A stretch of DNA of 64,000 nucleotides from Tulasnella sp. 424 (taxonomy: Eukaryota; Basidiomycota; Agaricomycetes; Cantharellales; Tulasnellaceae). The DNA lies in NCBI GenBank assembly GCA_019633425.1, contig WSUB01000078.1, positions 62,001 to 126,000 of the forward strand, read 5' to 3'. How positions within the stretch are numbered: the first letter of the stretch is position 1; every line of letters starts with the position of its first letter. Under the pieces are notes generated by a model. That model worked only from the letters and a program-made list of their open reading frames with translations. It was not told where the DNA came from and made no database searches. Made by a program: the position numbers and the translations under genes. This document shows positions 30,917 to 41,366 of this stretch, in pieces.

Positions 30917-32005
30917 ATGCACCCCTCGCTGGAAGTCCCAGATATACTCTGTCTCATCTTCAAATGCGACCTTACCGAGCGAGATTTGTTCAATTGCTCC
31001 CTGGTGTGCCGTGTATGGGGAATCTGGGCTCCGGACGTCTTGTGGAGCACTTGCCCCGTTCCTCTTCAGGGAGCTCTCCGGCTCTTGTACTCCGCGGAGA
31101 AAACTAGTGTAGTTTGGGATGGCCAAAACATTGTGAGTCCTTTCTTTATTACTATTAGACATGTTATATTAATCTGGCTCGACCTTCTCGAACGCCTTTC
31201 TCTCTAGCTCTTCCTTCGAATTGGAGATATCGAAGAATTCCACTGGCGTCGATTCCTGGCACGTTCCAACAAGATTAAGCGAGTAACAGTCGACTGCAAA
31301 CTTACTCGTGCCAGCCTAAATAAAATCAAGCTCGCCAAGAAAACCTTCCATGGAGAACCATTTGGTCAACTGGACACCGTCAAAACGAATCGAGGCTATG
31401 TAGCATATGAGACTATCCGCCTCCTCACCGCACCACCTCTGACCAGGGTATTCCTGTCCTCCACTCCTCTGCTGGAGGATGGCGCTCGTTGGGTGGCTAA
31501 CAACATGCCTGTAATCGCCCCAAACATTACTCATCTGCAAATCTCGCTCAGTTGGAGGGATCATCGCCCGGAGCTTTCCCGACATTTGGCTCTCAAGTAC
31601 CTTGAGCTCTGTTACACGGAAGTGAGGCCTCACCTCTGGGAAAGTCTCGCCAGCTGCCAGCTGTTGAGGAAAATTGTGCTCGCCGCCTGTTGGCACTCCG
31701 TGGCATTGGATGATAGTTCGGGCTGGCGAGCGGATTTCGTTCATTTTCCAGCCTTGCGCACATTAAATATGCGAGCTGGGTCCCCGGAGCTTATGTTGAA
31801 GCTTATATCCCGCTCCCGCATGCCGATTTTGGAGGATCTTTGGTGGGATCTCAAAAGTTGGCACGTGACAGACGGTTGGTTAGATCAAATGGTCACGCGT
31901 CTGAAGCTGTATAGTCCCAGGTTGGACACTGATAAGCTGTACCACATGGGTCCTGGTGGCCATAGCGAGAGTGTCAGTGACAGTGGTGGCAATACTAGTT
32001 GGTGA
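30917..32005 (+). CDS. F-box protein, family 2 copy A4
   Basis: Exons 30917-31132 and 31208-32005 give 337 residues, with a canonical GTGAGT donor and a CTCTAG acceptor. The start is MHPSLEVPDI. F-box at residues 1-50 (PDILCLIFKCDLTERDL, CSLVCRVWGIWA). Exon 2 carries the leucine-rich pattern (ITHLQISLSW, ALKYLELCYTEVRPHLWESL, FPALRTLNM, SRMPILEDLWWD) and ends SDSGGNTSW. It belongs to the second subtype of family 2 (VPEI/VPDI start, GT donor). This is the intact counterpart of the truncated remnant at 28086-28440, as both lie directly downstream of an A1/A2-type gene. Confidence 0.8.
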
Positions 32006-32244
32006 TATAAATACTAGTATTATTATATTTGTAGCGTCGATAGTATGGTAATGAGATCCATGACACCAAAGTCCAATGGAAACAGGCCCTTGACCCTGAG
32101 TTCCGATCGGTATCAATAGGAGCGATTGGAACTACGAGTAACTTTCGCATGGCCTCCGTTCGGGCGATGCGAGCGTGGATAAAACGGACTAATACGTAAA
32201 CTAAAAATTTACACCAGTGTACGCATTTCAACCACCTCGTAAAA

Positions 32245-33320
32245 ATGCATCCGGCAGTAGAAGTGTCGGAAATCCTCTGCCTCATCTTCAAATGCGACCT
32301 TTCCCAGCGCGATCTATGCAATTGTGCCCTAGTCTGTCGCCTATGGGGAATCTGGGCTTCGGGCGTCTTGTGGAGGACTTGCTCCGTTCCACTTCACGCT
32401 GTCCTCCAACCTTTGGGTCACATAACGGACGCCATTGTGGGACATCCCGGGCTAACCATTGCAAGTATAAATTTAACCGTTGATCCTCCCGTTACTGTCG
32501 GTCTAACATAGAAACACCCTCATTTTCTCAGCCCTATATTGAGATTGGGAATATTGACGAATCCGGGTGGCGCCAGTTCTTAGACCTTTCTAACAGGATC
32601 ACCACAGTCATCATCGACTGCGGACTCGGAGAAGCCGGCCTGAAACATATTAAGCTCGCCAACCAAAAGTTCAACGGAGAGCCCTTCACTCACCTGGAGG
32701 CCCTCCAAATGGAGGTTGACGATGGACAACACAAGACTCTCCGCCTCGTCACTGCACCGTCTTTGACCAGCGTAGTACTCCTATCGTCCCATATCTTACC
32801 AGAAGATACCCTGGATTGGGTGGCCAACGGCATGCCTGAAATCGCCCCAAACATTACTCATCTCGAGATCCCGCTAAATTCCCGGCAAATCATCGAGATT
32901 TCCCGATATACAGCTCTCCAGCACCTCAAGCTGCGTAGCGTGGAAATGAAACCTCGCCTTTGGGAAAGTCTCGCCTGCTGCAAGCGTTTGACAAAAATTG
33001 TGCTCATGTCCTGCAGGAAGTGGGACGATGGCTCAGACTGGCGTTTGGACACCGTTCACTTCCCAGCTTTGCACACGTTGAAGATAGAATGTGGACACCC
33101 GAGGGTTCTGTCAAATCTCATAGCCCGCTCTCGCATGCCCGTGTTGGAGTGCCTTAGGTGGGATGAGTATGGAAGGCCAGCGAAGGACCAAATTGATCAC
33201 ATGGCAGCGCAGCTGAAGCTGTACAGTCCGAAGTTGGAGACCGACACGCTGTACCGCAATGATACTGCTGCCCATGGTGACGATCCCCTTGATAGTGACA
33301 GTGACAATTCTGGCTGGTAA
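32245..33320 (+). CDS. F-box protein, family 2 copy A3
   Basis: Exons 32245-32460 and 32532-33320 give 334 residues, with a GCAAGT donor, TCTAAC branch site and CTCAG acceptor. The start MHPAVEVSEI is intermediate between the two subtypes, while the intron and exon 2 follow the A1/A2 subtype. F-box at residues 1-50 (CLIFKCDLSQRDL, CALVCRLWGIWA), then LKLRSVEMKPRLWESL, FPALHTLKI and SRMPVLECLRWDEY. The tail is SDSDNSGW. The downstream flank (33321-33430) is the same as after A1 and A2. No breaks seen. Confidence 0.8.
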
Positions 33321-34057
33321 AATAAATGGATATTTTAGATTCGTGGTATGATGCAGAGCGAATTCGCATCGCATAACCTCAGGCTCTAACGTGACCTCTG
33401 ATACAAAAGATGGGGATTTCAAACCGAACATTGAGTCGCATCTGTCCGTTCGGACGTCGCTTACAAAGTCAGCTGGTCGATCGGAAGGGGATCCAATATA
33501 TATATTGTGGTCTGCGTTGCTGAAATATATTCGGTTTGTCAACGCTAATTCTAAACCATATATCTCCAGATAGGGATAGCCCACTATAGCTCCTTTGCTG
33601 ACACTCCGTCAGGATTGGGCTCAGAAAGGGTTTCTTGGAAAATATATTCAGGTCTCGATTTTCTGAACAAACGGAGCTTCGTATTGGATCGTCACCTCAC
33701 GCGACGTGATCCCCCGCCACGATCAGGGAATATATATGATACTCTATACCGACACGTCGCCGTCGTCGTCAACGGCCACAGTTTATCAGTGTTCGTCACG
33801 GGTGTCTACTTTTTACATAGTCATCGCGCTGGAACTAGTCACTGTTGTCGGGACGCACATCCCTAACGTCGGGCTCATAGCTGATAGAATATTTACAAAG
33901 TATATTAGAGAGGTTGCGAATCAGAGCCTGCTCCAAATTCGACATAATATCTCCCGACAGAAAAATACAGAACGGCACCAAAACACAGAAACCGTCAGTA
34001 TATTACTGTGTCAAGAAGGAGGTCTGGGAAATCTGAGCCGGGGCAAGCTCGGCCGTT
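33321..34057. other. Intergenic region, F-box A3 to LtrA-like gene
   Basis: The first about 110 bases repeat the flank seen after A1 and A2 ('cgtgacctctgata..aaagatgg'). The remainder has no recognisable gene. It contains the converging 3' ends of A3 (plus) and the LtrA-like gene (minus). Confidence 0.45.
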
Positions 34058-36850
34058 CTAGTCGTAGTGACCCTTCTCCTCGCCGCTCTCAGGAGATTGG
34101 TCACCGGACGAGACTTCTTTCTTCCGAATCGAGTTGATCGAGAAGTAGAGAATGGTCCAGTCAACCACCGTGGCCGCCAAATAGCCGATTGCCACGGTAG
34201 GGATGCTACATACGGGGGATCCGAGGATGAGAACAACCGCCTTCACTTGAGAATTTGTGATGACGGCACTTACATCCACATTGCCCAGTTGCCGTTATCA
34301 ATCATGTTACTGGCGGAACCTCCGATAACGATCAGAATAAATCCAATTGCAGTTCTGTTGAGCGAATAACCCCAGGCAAATCGATTCTTTGGGCGGCGTT
34401 GCATGATGTTAAGGACAGCCATGCAAATGAGGAGTGTACCAGCCACAGCGACCAGCCAATGGGCACTGTACGCCATTAGCTCGCCGTAGCGCTCAACAGC
34501 TTTGTCACTCTATAATTATATGGTTGAGATGTTGCACTTAGCACTGAGCTGTGGTTACGAGAGGTCAAACTTCTTACCAAGCTTCCGTCGCCGTTGCCGT
34601 CAGCCGCTATTACCGTATCGTCTGGAAAATCGCAATCTGTAAATACCTCTCTGTATCAGCATTCTAGGCTACCCGACTTACTGTTCGCAATGTATTGGTT
34701 GAACGCTAACTCTGCTTCAGGATCTGGTTCGTCATTATACAGCTACGGCGCCGGTTCCGTCAGTATTGGAATAAATGGGCTGGAAACGATGCAGAGCTGC
34801 TTACGAGAAAGATACTGTGTATTATTCCCGTAATCCATCGATAAAGCTGGGCGTTTGATGCAGTATCTGGATCATCCGGGCTGTTTTCTTCAGCTGTCCT
34901 GAGGTCGGCCAATTCTTGGCTCCAACTAATTTTCAGTGGCTGGAGCAAGAATCACATGAAATCAATGACGTTGAAAGCCTAGTATGAAGCAGTCTAATAG
35001 CATGAAGAGCTTACAAGTAGCAGTTTCTCTAACGTCTGAGGGTGTTCGGGATAGGTCTCATATTGGGATATGTACGTTCCAACCTCATCAAATGCCGAAG
35101 ATATGAGGTTAACGGCATTGAGGACGTTGACGTAGACTATGAGTTGTGAGCCGAAAGAGTGCTCAGTGATTATACATGGTTCGCGAAGGTAGTGGTGGCT
35201 TACGGAAGAGATTCTTGATGCCTTCGAGTAACATGATCAAACTGAGGTGTAGGGGGAAATGCAACCACAGCCATATCTCGTCAAGAGCTCTACTTGACGA
35301 AAATCTGATTCGGAAGCCTTTTGGGGACTTGAGTGAAAGGCTGGCTGAGAGTTTGCTTCAGACACCTACCGTCGAAGTACAGAAGCCAAACGAAGTAGAG
35401 GACCAGGAGTACACTAAAGGTCCATCAGTCAGAGCGGTCGACAAAAATGGCGAGAATGGAATCAGCGGAGCCTCGACTTACGAGAGAGCCTCTCCGACCA
35501 TCATGGGTGTGAGACCTAGAGAATTAATGCTGTGCCGAAGGGTACTGCATATACCGTTGAGACCTTCGCCTATTCGAGTCGTGAGGGGCATTTAGATTGA
35601 GTTCAAAATCAAGGTCAGAGCCAATCAGTACCAAGAATGATGACAGTAAGGGTGGAGAGTCTAGGTGAGAGAGCGCCTTGATTCTTCAGAACCTTGTCGG
35701 GGTCTTCTGGAGTTACAGCGGCTGCGAGGACTTGTATGCCAATCGCCACACCCTATGGACGGGAATTCGGCTGGGTAAGCTGATTTCCACTACCTTCGAC
35801 TCATAGTACATACCCAAAGAGAGAGCTGCGTTATGGCGGCGGACTTGCTATTTGGTTTGTCCTTCATGACCATGAAACAGCCAAGGAAGACGAATCCTGC
35901 GATGAACGTGGCGATGGGAGCGAGGTAAAATCGCCAAGACCACATTTGTTTGCTTTTACGACGGTACCAGAGCACTAGAAAGGGTAGGATAGTATTCTCG
36001 ATCAGAATGCATCCAAAGCCCAAGGATTTCAGAGACCGACCCCTTAGATATTGTGCAAGGAGCAACATTCGACTGATAAAGAGCATGATGTTGACACCTC
36101 TGAAACTTTTGATCATGGAGTTCTCTTCGTTCGTTTTGATCGCTTCGGCGGTGAGCGCGGTTGCGTTCCCGGTGAAGATGTCCATAGTGTCGGAGCTGAG
36201 CTCCCAGCCGACGTTGAAAGATCCAGAAAAGGCTGCGAGAATCGCATAGACACCTAACTGAGACGCGAACAGAACGCGATGCCACCAGTCGTTTGAATAG
36301 TACTTGATATCGTATGTCGTCTGCCACACAAAGGATTTGTCGACGCGTCAAACCAATTGCAAGTGTGTTACCAACGATGGTGCCGGGACTCACCTGGGTT
36401 GCCCAGAGATGCCACGTCAAACCAAAAAATACTGCGTAATTCCATACTGAGATCGGTTCGGTTACGGTCGTGTTTGATGTTAAGGAAGAAAAGGTCGACG
36501 TCCACGCCAGGTCTCCAGCCTAAAAAGGGGAGTTGACCGAGTTCGTCGGTATAAGGGGTCTCAGGCAGGGAAGTTACTACGCACAAGCTCTAGCCATTCT
36601 GGTGCCGGTTCACCTTCTTCCCCGCGTTCCGAACTCCCGTCATCTGTCTTGGCTCGGGGCTCTCGAAATGGATTGAGGGACCATGGAACGAAGCGTTCCT
36701 TCTCGTTCTTTACATATTCTTCACTGCGCACGCGAAAAGAAAAGTGGAGGGACGTCGTTAGGCTAAGGAAAAAAGCATACACGAAACGCAAACCACTGAC
36801 TCTGAGAGCTTGACGTCCGCTGCTATGCCTTTGAGAAACCCGAAGGGCAT
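34058..36850 (-). CDS. Fungal LtrA-like multi-pass membrane protein
   Basis: Fourteen exons were assembled on the minus strand: 36850-36783, 36723-36585, 36519-36394, 36320-35814, 35752-35632, 35569-35482, 35413-35366, 35289-35204, 35136-35015, 34939-34805, 34742-34682, 34636-34578, 34509-34274 and 34205-34058. All phases join, giving 647 residues. The seventh exon's donor (GTGTCT) is weak. Family signs of the low-temperature-requirement-A group are PAPEWLEL, NYAVFFGLTWHLWATQ, YSNDWWHRVLFASQLGVYA, FRGVNIMLFISRMLLLAQYL, VIILGEGLNGI and the membrane segment VLLVLYFVWLLYFDG. It probably has 10 or more transmembrane helices; the transport role is not established. It sits inside the F-box array in the opposite direction. 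Confidence 0.75.
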
Positions 36851-38121
36851 CGCAAGAACTTTTTCTTTCAAGGTTTTAAAGGTTTCTGGCTTGGTCGATG
36901 AAGATCGCTGACTAGAGTGCTATGCAAAAGAGTCGAGGAGGATTGAGTGCGGCGGGCTACATCTTCACGAAGCCGTGGGGCTTTTGTACTAGGATTAGGA
37001 GGGCAGGAAGCTGGTCTTGGCACGGTCAGAAACCGTAAACAACAGAGCGGCATAAGACCTCGGGGACCTCAGTCACCGCGTCTGCCAAGGACAATCGCAT
37101 AGAGACGGGATTGCCTTCGGAGAGGGCTGGCGGCCCATTCCCTACGTACTCAACCAGGGTCCGACGCCCGCCACAGCGGCTGCTCTCCAGAGGATTGGAC
37201 GACGAGTTGTTCTTGAGGTCTAGTCACTACACCTCATGTATGAGCGCACACTTGAAATGCGGTTCCTGATTTGGAGAGGAAAGTACTTCCTAGGCAGTTG
37301 TTTGCTCCGACAATCATCAGGGATTCCATTTAGGGGTGACAGGGGTCCGGCTCCCGCCTGACTTCCTTATCAACGAGGAATTAAGCGCCTCCCCGGAGTC
37401 CTTGATTACCTTCAGAGGAAACGTCCGCCCATTCTGTAAGGGGGTCGGTCTTCTTGCTCTGAGCCCGGCCCTCATCAGCTAATAGTACCCTGGAGACCAA
37501 CCTTTCACGATCTTCTGGGATGAAACAATCAGTCGTCGCACCCTCGACGTTGCCGCATCACATCGCGCCCCTCCTAGATATCTTCCCCCATCTTGCACCC
37601 GCTTCGCTCGCCTCGTTGTCCGAACTCTAAAAGGCTTGGCTCCGAAGGTCTATATATAAGCCTCTATCAGATTCTCAGCTTCCCATGGACCCTCGGGTCG
37701 ATAAGGGTGTAGACGGCTCGACAACCGTTGACCTCAGCCTGCCACAGAACACTGCAGACAACCTAATCTGGCGTTCCCCATCTTAAGCAGAGGGATGTTC
37801 TGGCATTTGAAGTTGTTCTATATCTTTTCAGATCCAGTTACGGCTCAGTAACGTTTCTGAGGCTTCCTGTGGCTGGTTGGCGGGGTCAGGACATCTGGCG
37901 CTGCATGCCGTTCTCGCCGTCGTCCCCCATCAGGCACTCCAAACTTCCGTCATCCACTTTGGGACTAATATACATCGGATATTTTGAACGCGGTCACTCA
38001 AGGAGGTCTTTCATCCACGAATTGGTGATTGGACGTATTGCGTCGTTACATAAGTAAAATGCGGGTGGGCCGGGCTTAAACGGAGACTAGGGAAATGCAC
38101 GCATTTCAACCACCTCACATC
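36851..38121. other. Intergenic region with no recognised gene
   Basis: Only short unlikely ORFs. A TATATATAA-like box occurs at about 37650, with no convincing gene after it. The last about 100 bases ('gggcttaaacggagactag.gaa') recur before other family-2 F-box genes (28033-28060, 30860-30885, 40325-40345) and probably belong to their promoter or leader. Confidence 0.45.
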
Positions 38122-39190
38122 ATGCACCACTCGCTGGAAGTCCCGGAAATCCTCTGTCTTATCTTCAAATCCGACCTTCCCCAGTCCGACTTGTTTAATT
38201 GTGCCCTAGTGTGCCGCCTTTGGGGGACCTGGGCTCAGGATGTGTTGTGGTCGACTTTTCGCGTTCCCCTTCAACAACTTGTCCAGGTCTTGGCTTCAGT
38301 GAAGAAAACCCGTATCACCCGTGATAGCGAAAGTGTTGTAAGTATTATTTGCCTACTATCTATCTGGCATACTACAACTAAATGTGATCGAACCCTCCTT
38401 CGCTCAGCTATACCTCGAGATCGGGCATATCGAGGAACCCGGCTGGCGTCGATTCTTGGCACTTTCCAATAAGATCACGCAAATAATAGTCGACTGCGGA
38501 CTCACTGAAACCAGCCTGGAGCGTATCGAGCTCGCCAGACAAACCTTCAACGGAGTACCCTTTGGTCAACTACAGACCCTCAAGATGGGGATCGACGATG
38601 GACAGCATGAGACGATCCGCCTCATGACTGTATCGTCTCTCACCAGTGTTTATCTGCGGTGCACGTATTTCCAGGACGATAGTATGGCCTGGGTTGTGGA
38701 TAATCTGCCCAGCTTGGTTCCAAATGTCGCCCATTTCGGGACCGGCTGGATTACCAAGCTGGACGTTTCCCAGTACTCAGCTCTCAAGCATATTGAAATT
38801 TATGACCAGCCAGTACAGCCTCGCCTATGGGAAAGTCTTGGAAGCTGTCAGCTTTTGGAGAAAATCGTGCTCACGGGCTGCATGGACGTCGCAGAATGGC
38901 CAGAGACGTGGCGCATGGATTACGTGCATTTTCCTGTTTTGCGCGTAGTCAAGATACGGTTAGGGCACCCCAGGCTTACATTGAAGCTAATGTCTCGCTC
39001 CCGCATGCCGATGTTGGAATGTCTCCGCTGGGACGCCTGGACTGGGCCAGGAAACCATATTGTGTATGATGGCATTGTCCCGCATTTGAAGACGTTTAGT
39101 CCCAAACTAGATATTGATATGCTGTACGACTCTAGTAATCTAACTGAAGACGAAGAGTGGATGGCCGACAGTGATGACGATTGTTGGTAA
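38122..39190 (+). CDS. F-box protein, family 2 copy A5
   Basis: Exons 38122-38337 and 38408-39190 give 332 residues, with donor GTAAGT and acceptor GCTCAG. An upstream in-frame ATG at 38095 exists, but the family start is MHHSLEVPEI. F-box at residues 1-50 (PEILCLIFKSDLPQSDL, CALVCRLWGTWA). Exon 2 has the leucine-rich pattern (LQTLKMGIDDGQHETIRL, ALKHIEIYDQPVQPRLWESL, FPVLRVVKIRLGHPRL, SRMPMLECLRWDAW) and ends WMADSDDDCW. Closest to the broken copy at 40380-41252; both share the TFRVPLQQ and DSDDDCW features that separate them from A1-A4. Confidence 0.82.
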
Positions 39191-39269
39191 TATAAATGAA
39201 CAGTTTTTCGTCTTGCGCGCATGTTGGAAAATAATAAAGATAACCTAGTAAATATGCTGGGAGAAACGA

Positions 39270-39355
39270 TGAGCTGGATATAGGTAGCGGCTGCGTCACA
39301 GCGTGACGTAAGTCCCTTTAGGGCGTTTGCGTAGTAAAGTGCCGGCATCGGGGCT
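39270..39355 (-). pseudogene. Copied 3' end of the isoleucyl-tRNA synthetase gene
   Basis: 39214-39355 matches 41305-41446 ('cttgcgcgcatgttggaaaa.aataaaga', 'gctgcgtcacagcg', 'gccggcatcgggg' against 'gccagcatcgggg'). In the original this is the end of the last IleRS exon and its 3' flank. On the minus strand the fragment still reads like the zinc-finger end (SRCDAA), but the stop codon position is changed. It shows that copy A5 plus the neighbouring IleRS tail were duplicated together. Confidence 0.7.
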
Positions 39356-39856
39356 GAGTTGGGTAATATTGTGCCCCAACATCACTCATTCGGGGACCCC
39401 GCTCAATTGGAGGCAACATCTGGAGATTCCCCGACATGGGCTCTCAATCACCTTGAGCTGCGTAGCGGGGACGTGAAATCTCACTTCTGGGAAAGTCTCG
39501 CCAGCCGCCAGCTTTTGAAGGAAATTATGCTCAGGTCCTGCACAGAGGTTGTGGAATTGGCCGAAAGCTCGGGCTGGCGCGTGAATTTCGTTTATTTTCC
39601 AGCTTTACGGATACTACTGAACATGCCATTTGGGCTCCCGAGGGTTATGCTGAAGCTTCTACTACGCTCTCGCATGCCGATGTTGAAGTATATCTCGTGG
39701 GATGCTGGGCGTCGGCCAACAGTCCGCGTGATAGACCAAATGGCCGCGCAGCGGAAGCTATGTAGTTCAAAGTTAGACACTGATACGCTGTACCACATGG
39801 GTAACGATGATCGTAGTGATAGTGCCAGCCACAGTGATAGGTGGCAATATACATAA
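39356..39856 (+). pseudogene. 5'-truncated F-box family 2 remnant
   Basis: Only the second half of exon 2 is present (NHLELRSGDVKSHFWESL, FPALRILLNM, SRMPMLKYISWDA, DTLYHMGNDD). The first part is frame-shifted around 39385-39420, compared with the ITHL.I.L.W segment of A4. No F-box, no exon 1. It starts exactly where the copied IleRS fragment ends, so it is a product of the same duplication junction. Confidence 0.8.
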
Positions 39857-40379
39857 TATTTCTTATATTTGTAGTACCGCACAGGCATGAATCGAGACGA
39901 ATAGGAACTCTCAATGGTGATGTAAAGGTGAGAAGCAAGCTCTGACTAAGTACTTATCGCTTCATGCGCAAGAATCAAGATCGTTTAGATGTTTCATGCG
40001 AGTTGAAGGACGCACAAGCTTAGGTGAAAAGGGAGGTCGGACAACGTACAAGAATTTTTCTGTCTAGCACTCAGTCTTTATGATATCGAAAATTACAAAG
40101 CGTGAGCAAACTACCGAAACGCGCCAGGTTTGCGCACACAGTTACCCCGAAGTCCGGCTTACAACTAGCACCTACCAGAAGAAAGGGAAACGCATTGTGA
40201 AAACCGTCGGGAGGAGAGAGCGAGGCTAACACCCAAGCATGTGACAAGATCCAAAGTCAGGATAGAAATCAAGTAATGGGAATCAAATAATAAACCAATA
40301 ATACTGGAGGCAGCGGAGGGTGGAGCGGAGTTAAGCGGAGACTCGAGAACGGCGTTCCCTTTCCCAATCACCGCAGACC
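39857..40379. other. Intergenic region before broken F-box A6
   Basis: No gene recognised. The last 60 bases include the 'gcggagttaagcggagactcg' leader motif seen before other family-2 genes. Confidence 0.4.
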
Positions 40380-41252
40380 ATGCACCACTCGCTGGAAGTC
40401 CCGGAGATCCTCTGTCTTATCTTCAAATCCGACCTTTCCCAGTACGACTTGTTTAATTGTGCCCTAGTGTGCCGCCTATGGGCGACCTGGGCTCAGGATG
40501 TGTTGTGGTCGACTTTCCGCGTTCCCCTTCAACAATTTGTCCAGGTCTTGGCTTCAGTGAAGAAAACCAGTATCACCCTTGATGGTGAAATTGTTGTAAG
40601 TACTATTTGCCTACCATCTATCTGGCGTATTACATGATTGCTGACTAAATGTGATCGTACCCTCCTCCGCTCAGCTATACCTCAGGGTCGGGCATATTGA
40701 GGAACCCGGCTGGCGTCGATTCCTGGCACTTTCAAATAAGATAACGCGAATACTAGCCGACTGCCGGCTCACCGATATCAGCCTGGAGCGTATCGAGCTC
40801 GTCAGACAAACCAACGGAGTACCCTTTGGTCAACTACAGATCCTCCAGATGGGGATCGAGGATGGACTGTTGAAGTTCGGCACAACGGCGAATTACGTCT
40901 AGCCGGGTAGCGGGGGGTGTGAAATAGAAGACCGAGGGGCGGGAACCCTTTCGGTCGTCCGTACTAAATAAGGTGGCGCATGGATTACGTGCATTTCCCT
41001 GTTTTGCGCACATTCAAGATACGGCTAGGGCACCCCAGGGTTATATTGCAGCTGCTGTTTCGCTCCCGCATGCCGATGTTGGAATGTCTCTGCTTGGACT
41101 CCTTGATCAGGCCAAAGCAGAGCATTGATGATGGCGTTGTCCCACATTTGAAGACGTTTAGTCCTAAACTAGATATTGATTTGTTGTACGACTCTAGTAA
41201 TATCATTGAGGATGAAGAGTGGATGGCCGACAGTGATGACGATTGTTGGTAA
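40380..41252 (+). pseudogene. F-box family 2 copy A6, interrupted
   Basis: Exon 1 (40380-40595; MHHSLEVPEILCLIF) and the start of exon 2 (from 40675) are intact and nearly identical to A5. After about 40868 the sequence leaves the family and meets a stop at 40902. Family sequence resumes at about 40977 (MDYVHFPVLRTFKI, SRMPMLECL) and runs to the usual DSDDDCW end at 41252. About 315 bases present in A5 are replaced by about 110 unrelated bases. The result is a truncated F-box protein of about 148 residues at most, probably a pseudogene. It lies tail-to-tail with IleRS, 114 bases apart. Confidence 0.82.
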
Positions 41253-41366
41253 AAGAAAATGAATAGCTTTGTATTCGAGCTTGAGGTGCCAGTTGGGAGG
41301 TCGTCTTGCGCGCATGTTGGAAAACAATAAAGATAGACTAGTAAATATGCTAGGAGAAACGATGCG

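Noticed and set aside
36950..37800. Search for a gene or structural RNA in the gap before F-box A5
   Set aside because: No ORF, tRNA-like fold or rRNA similarity could be supported by eye.
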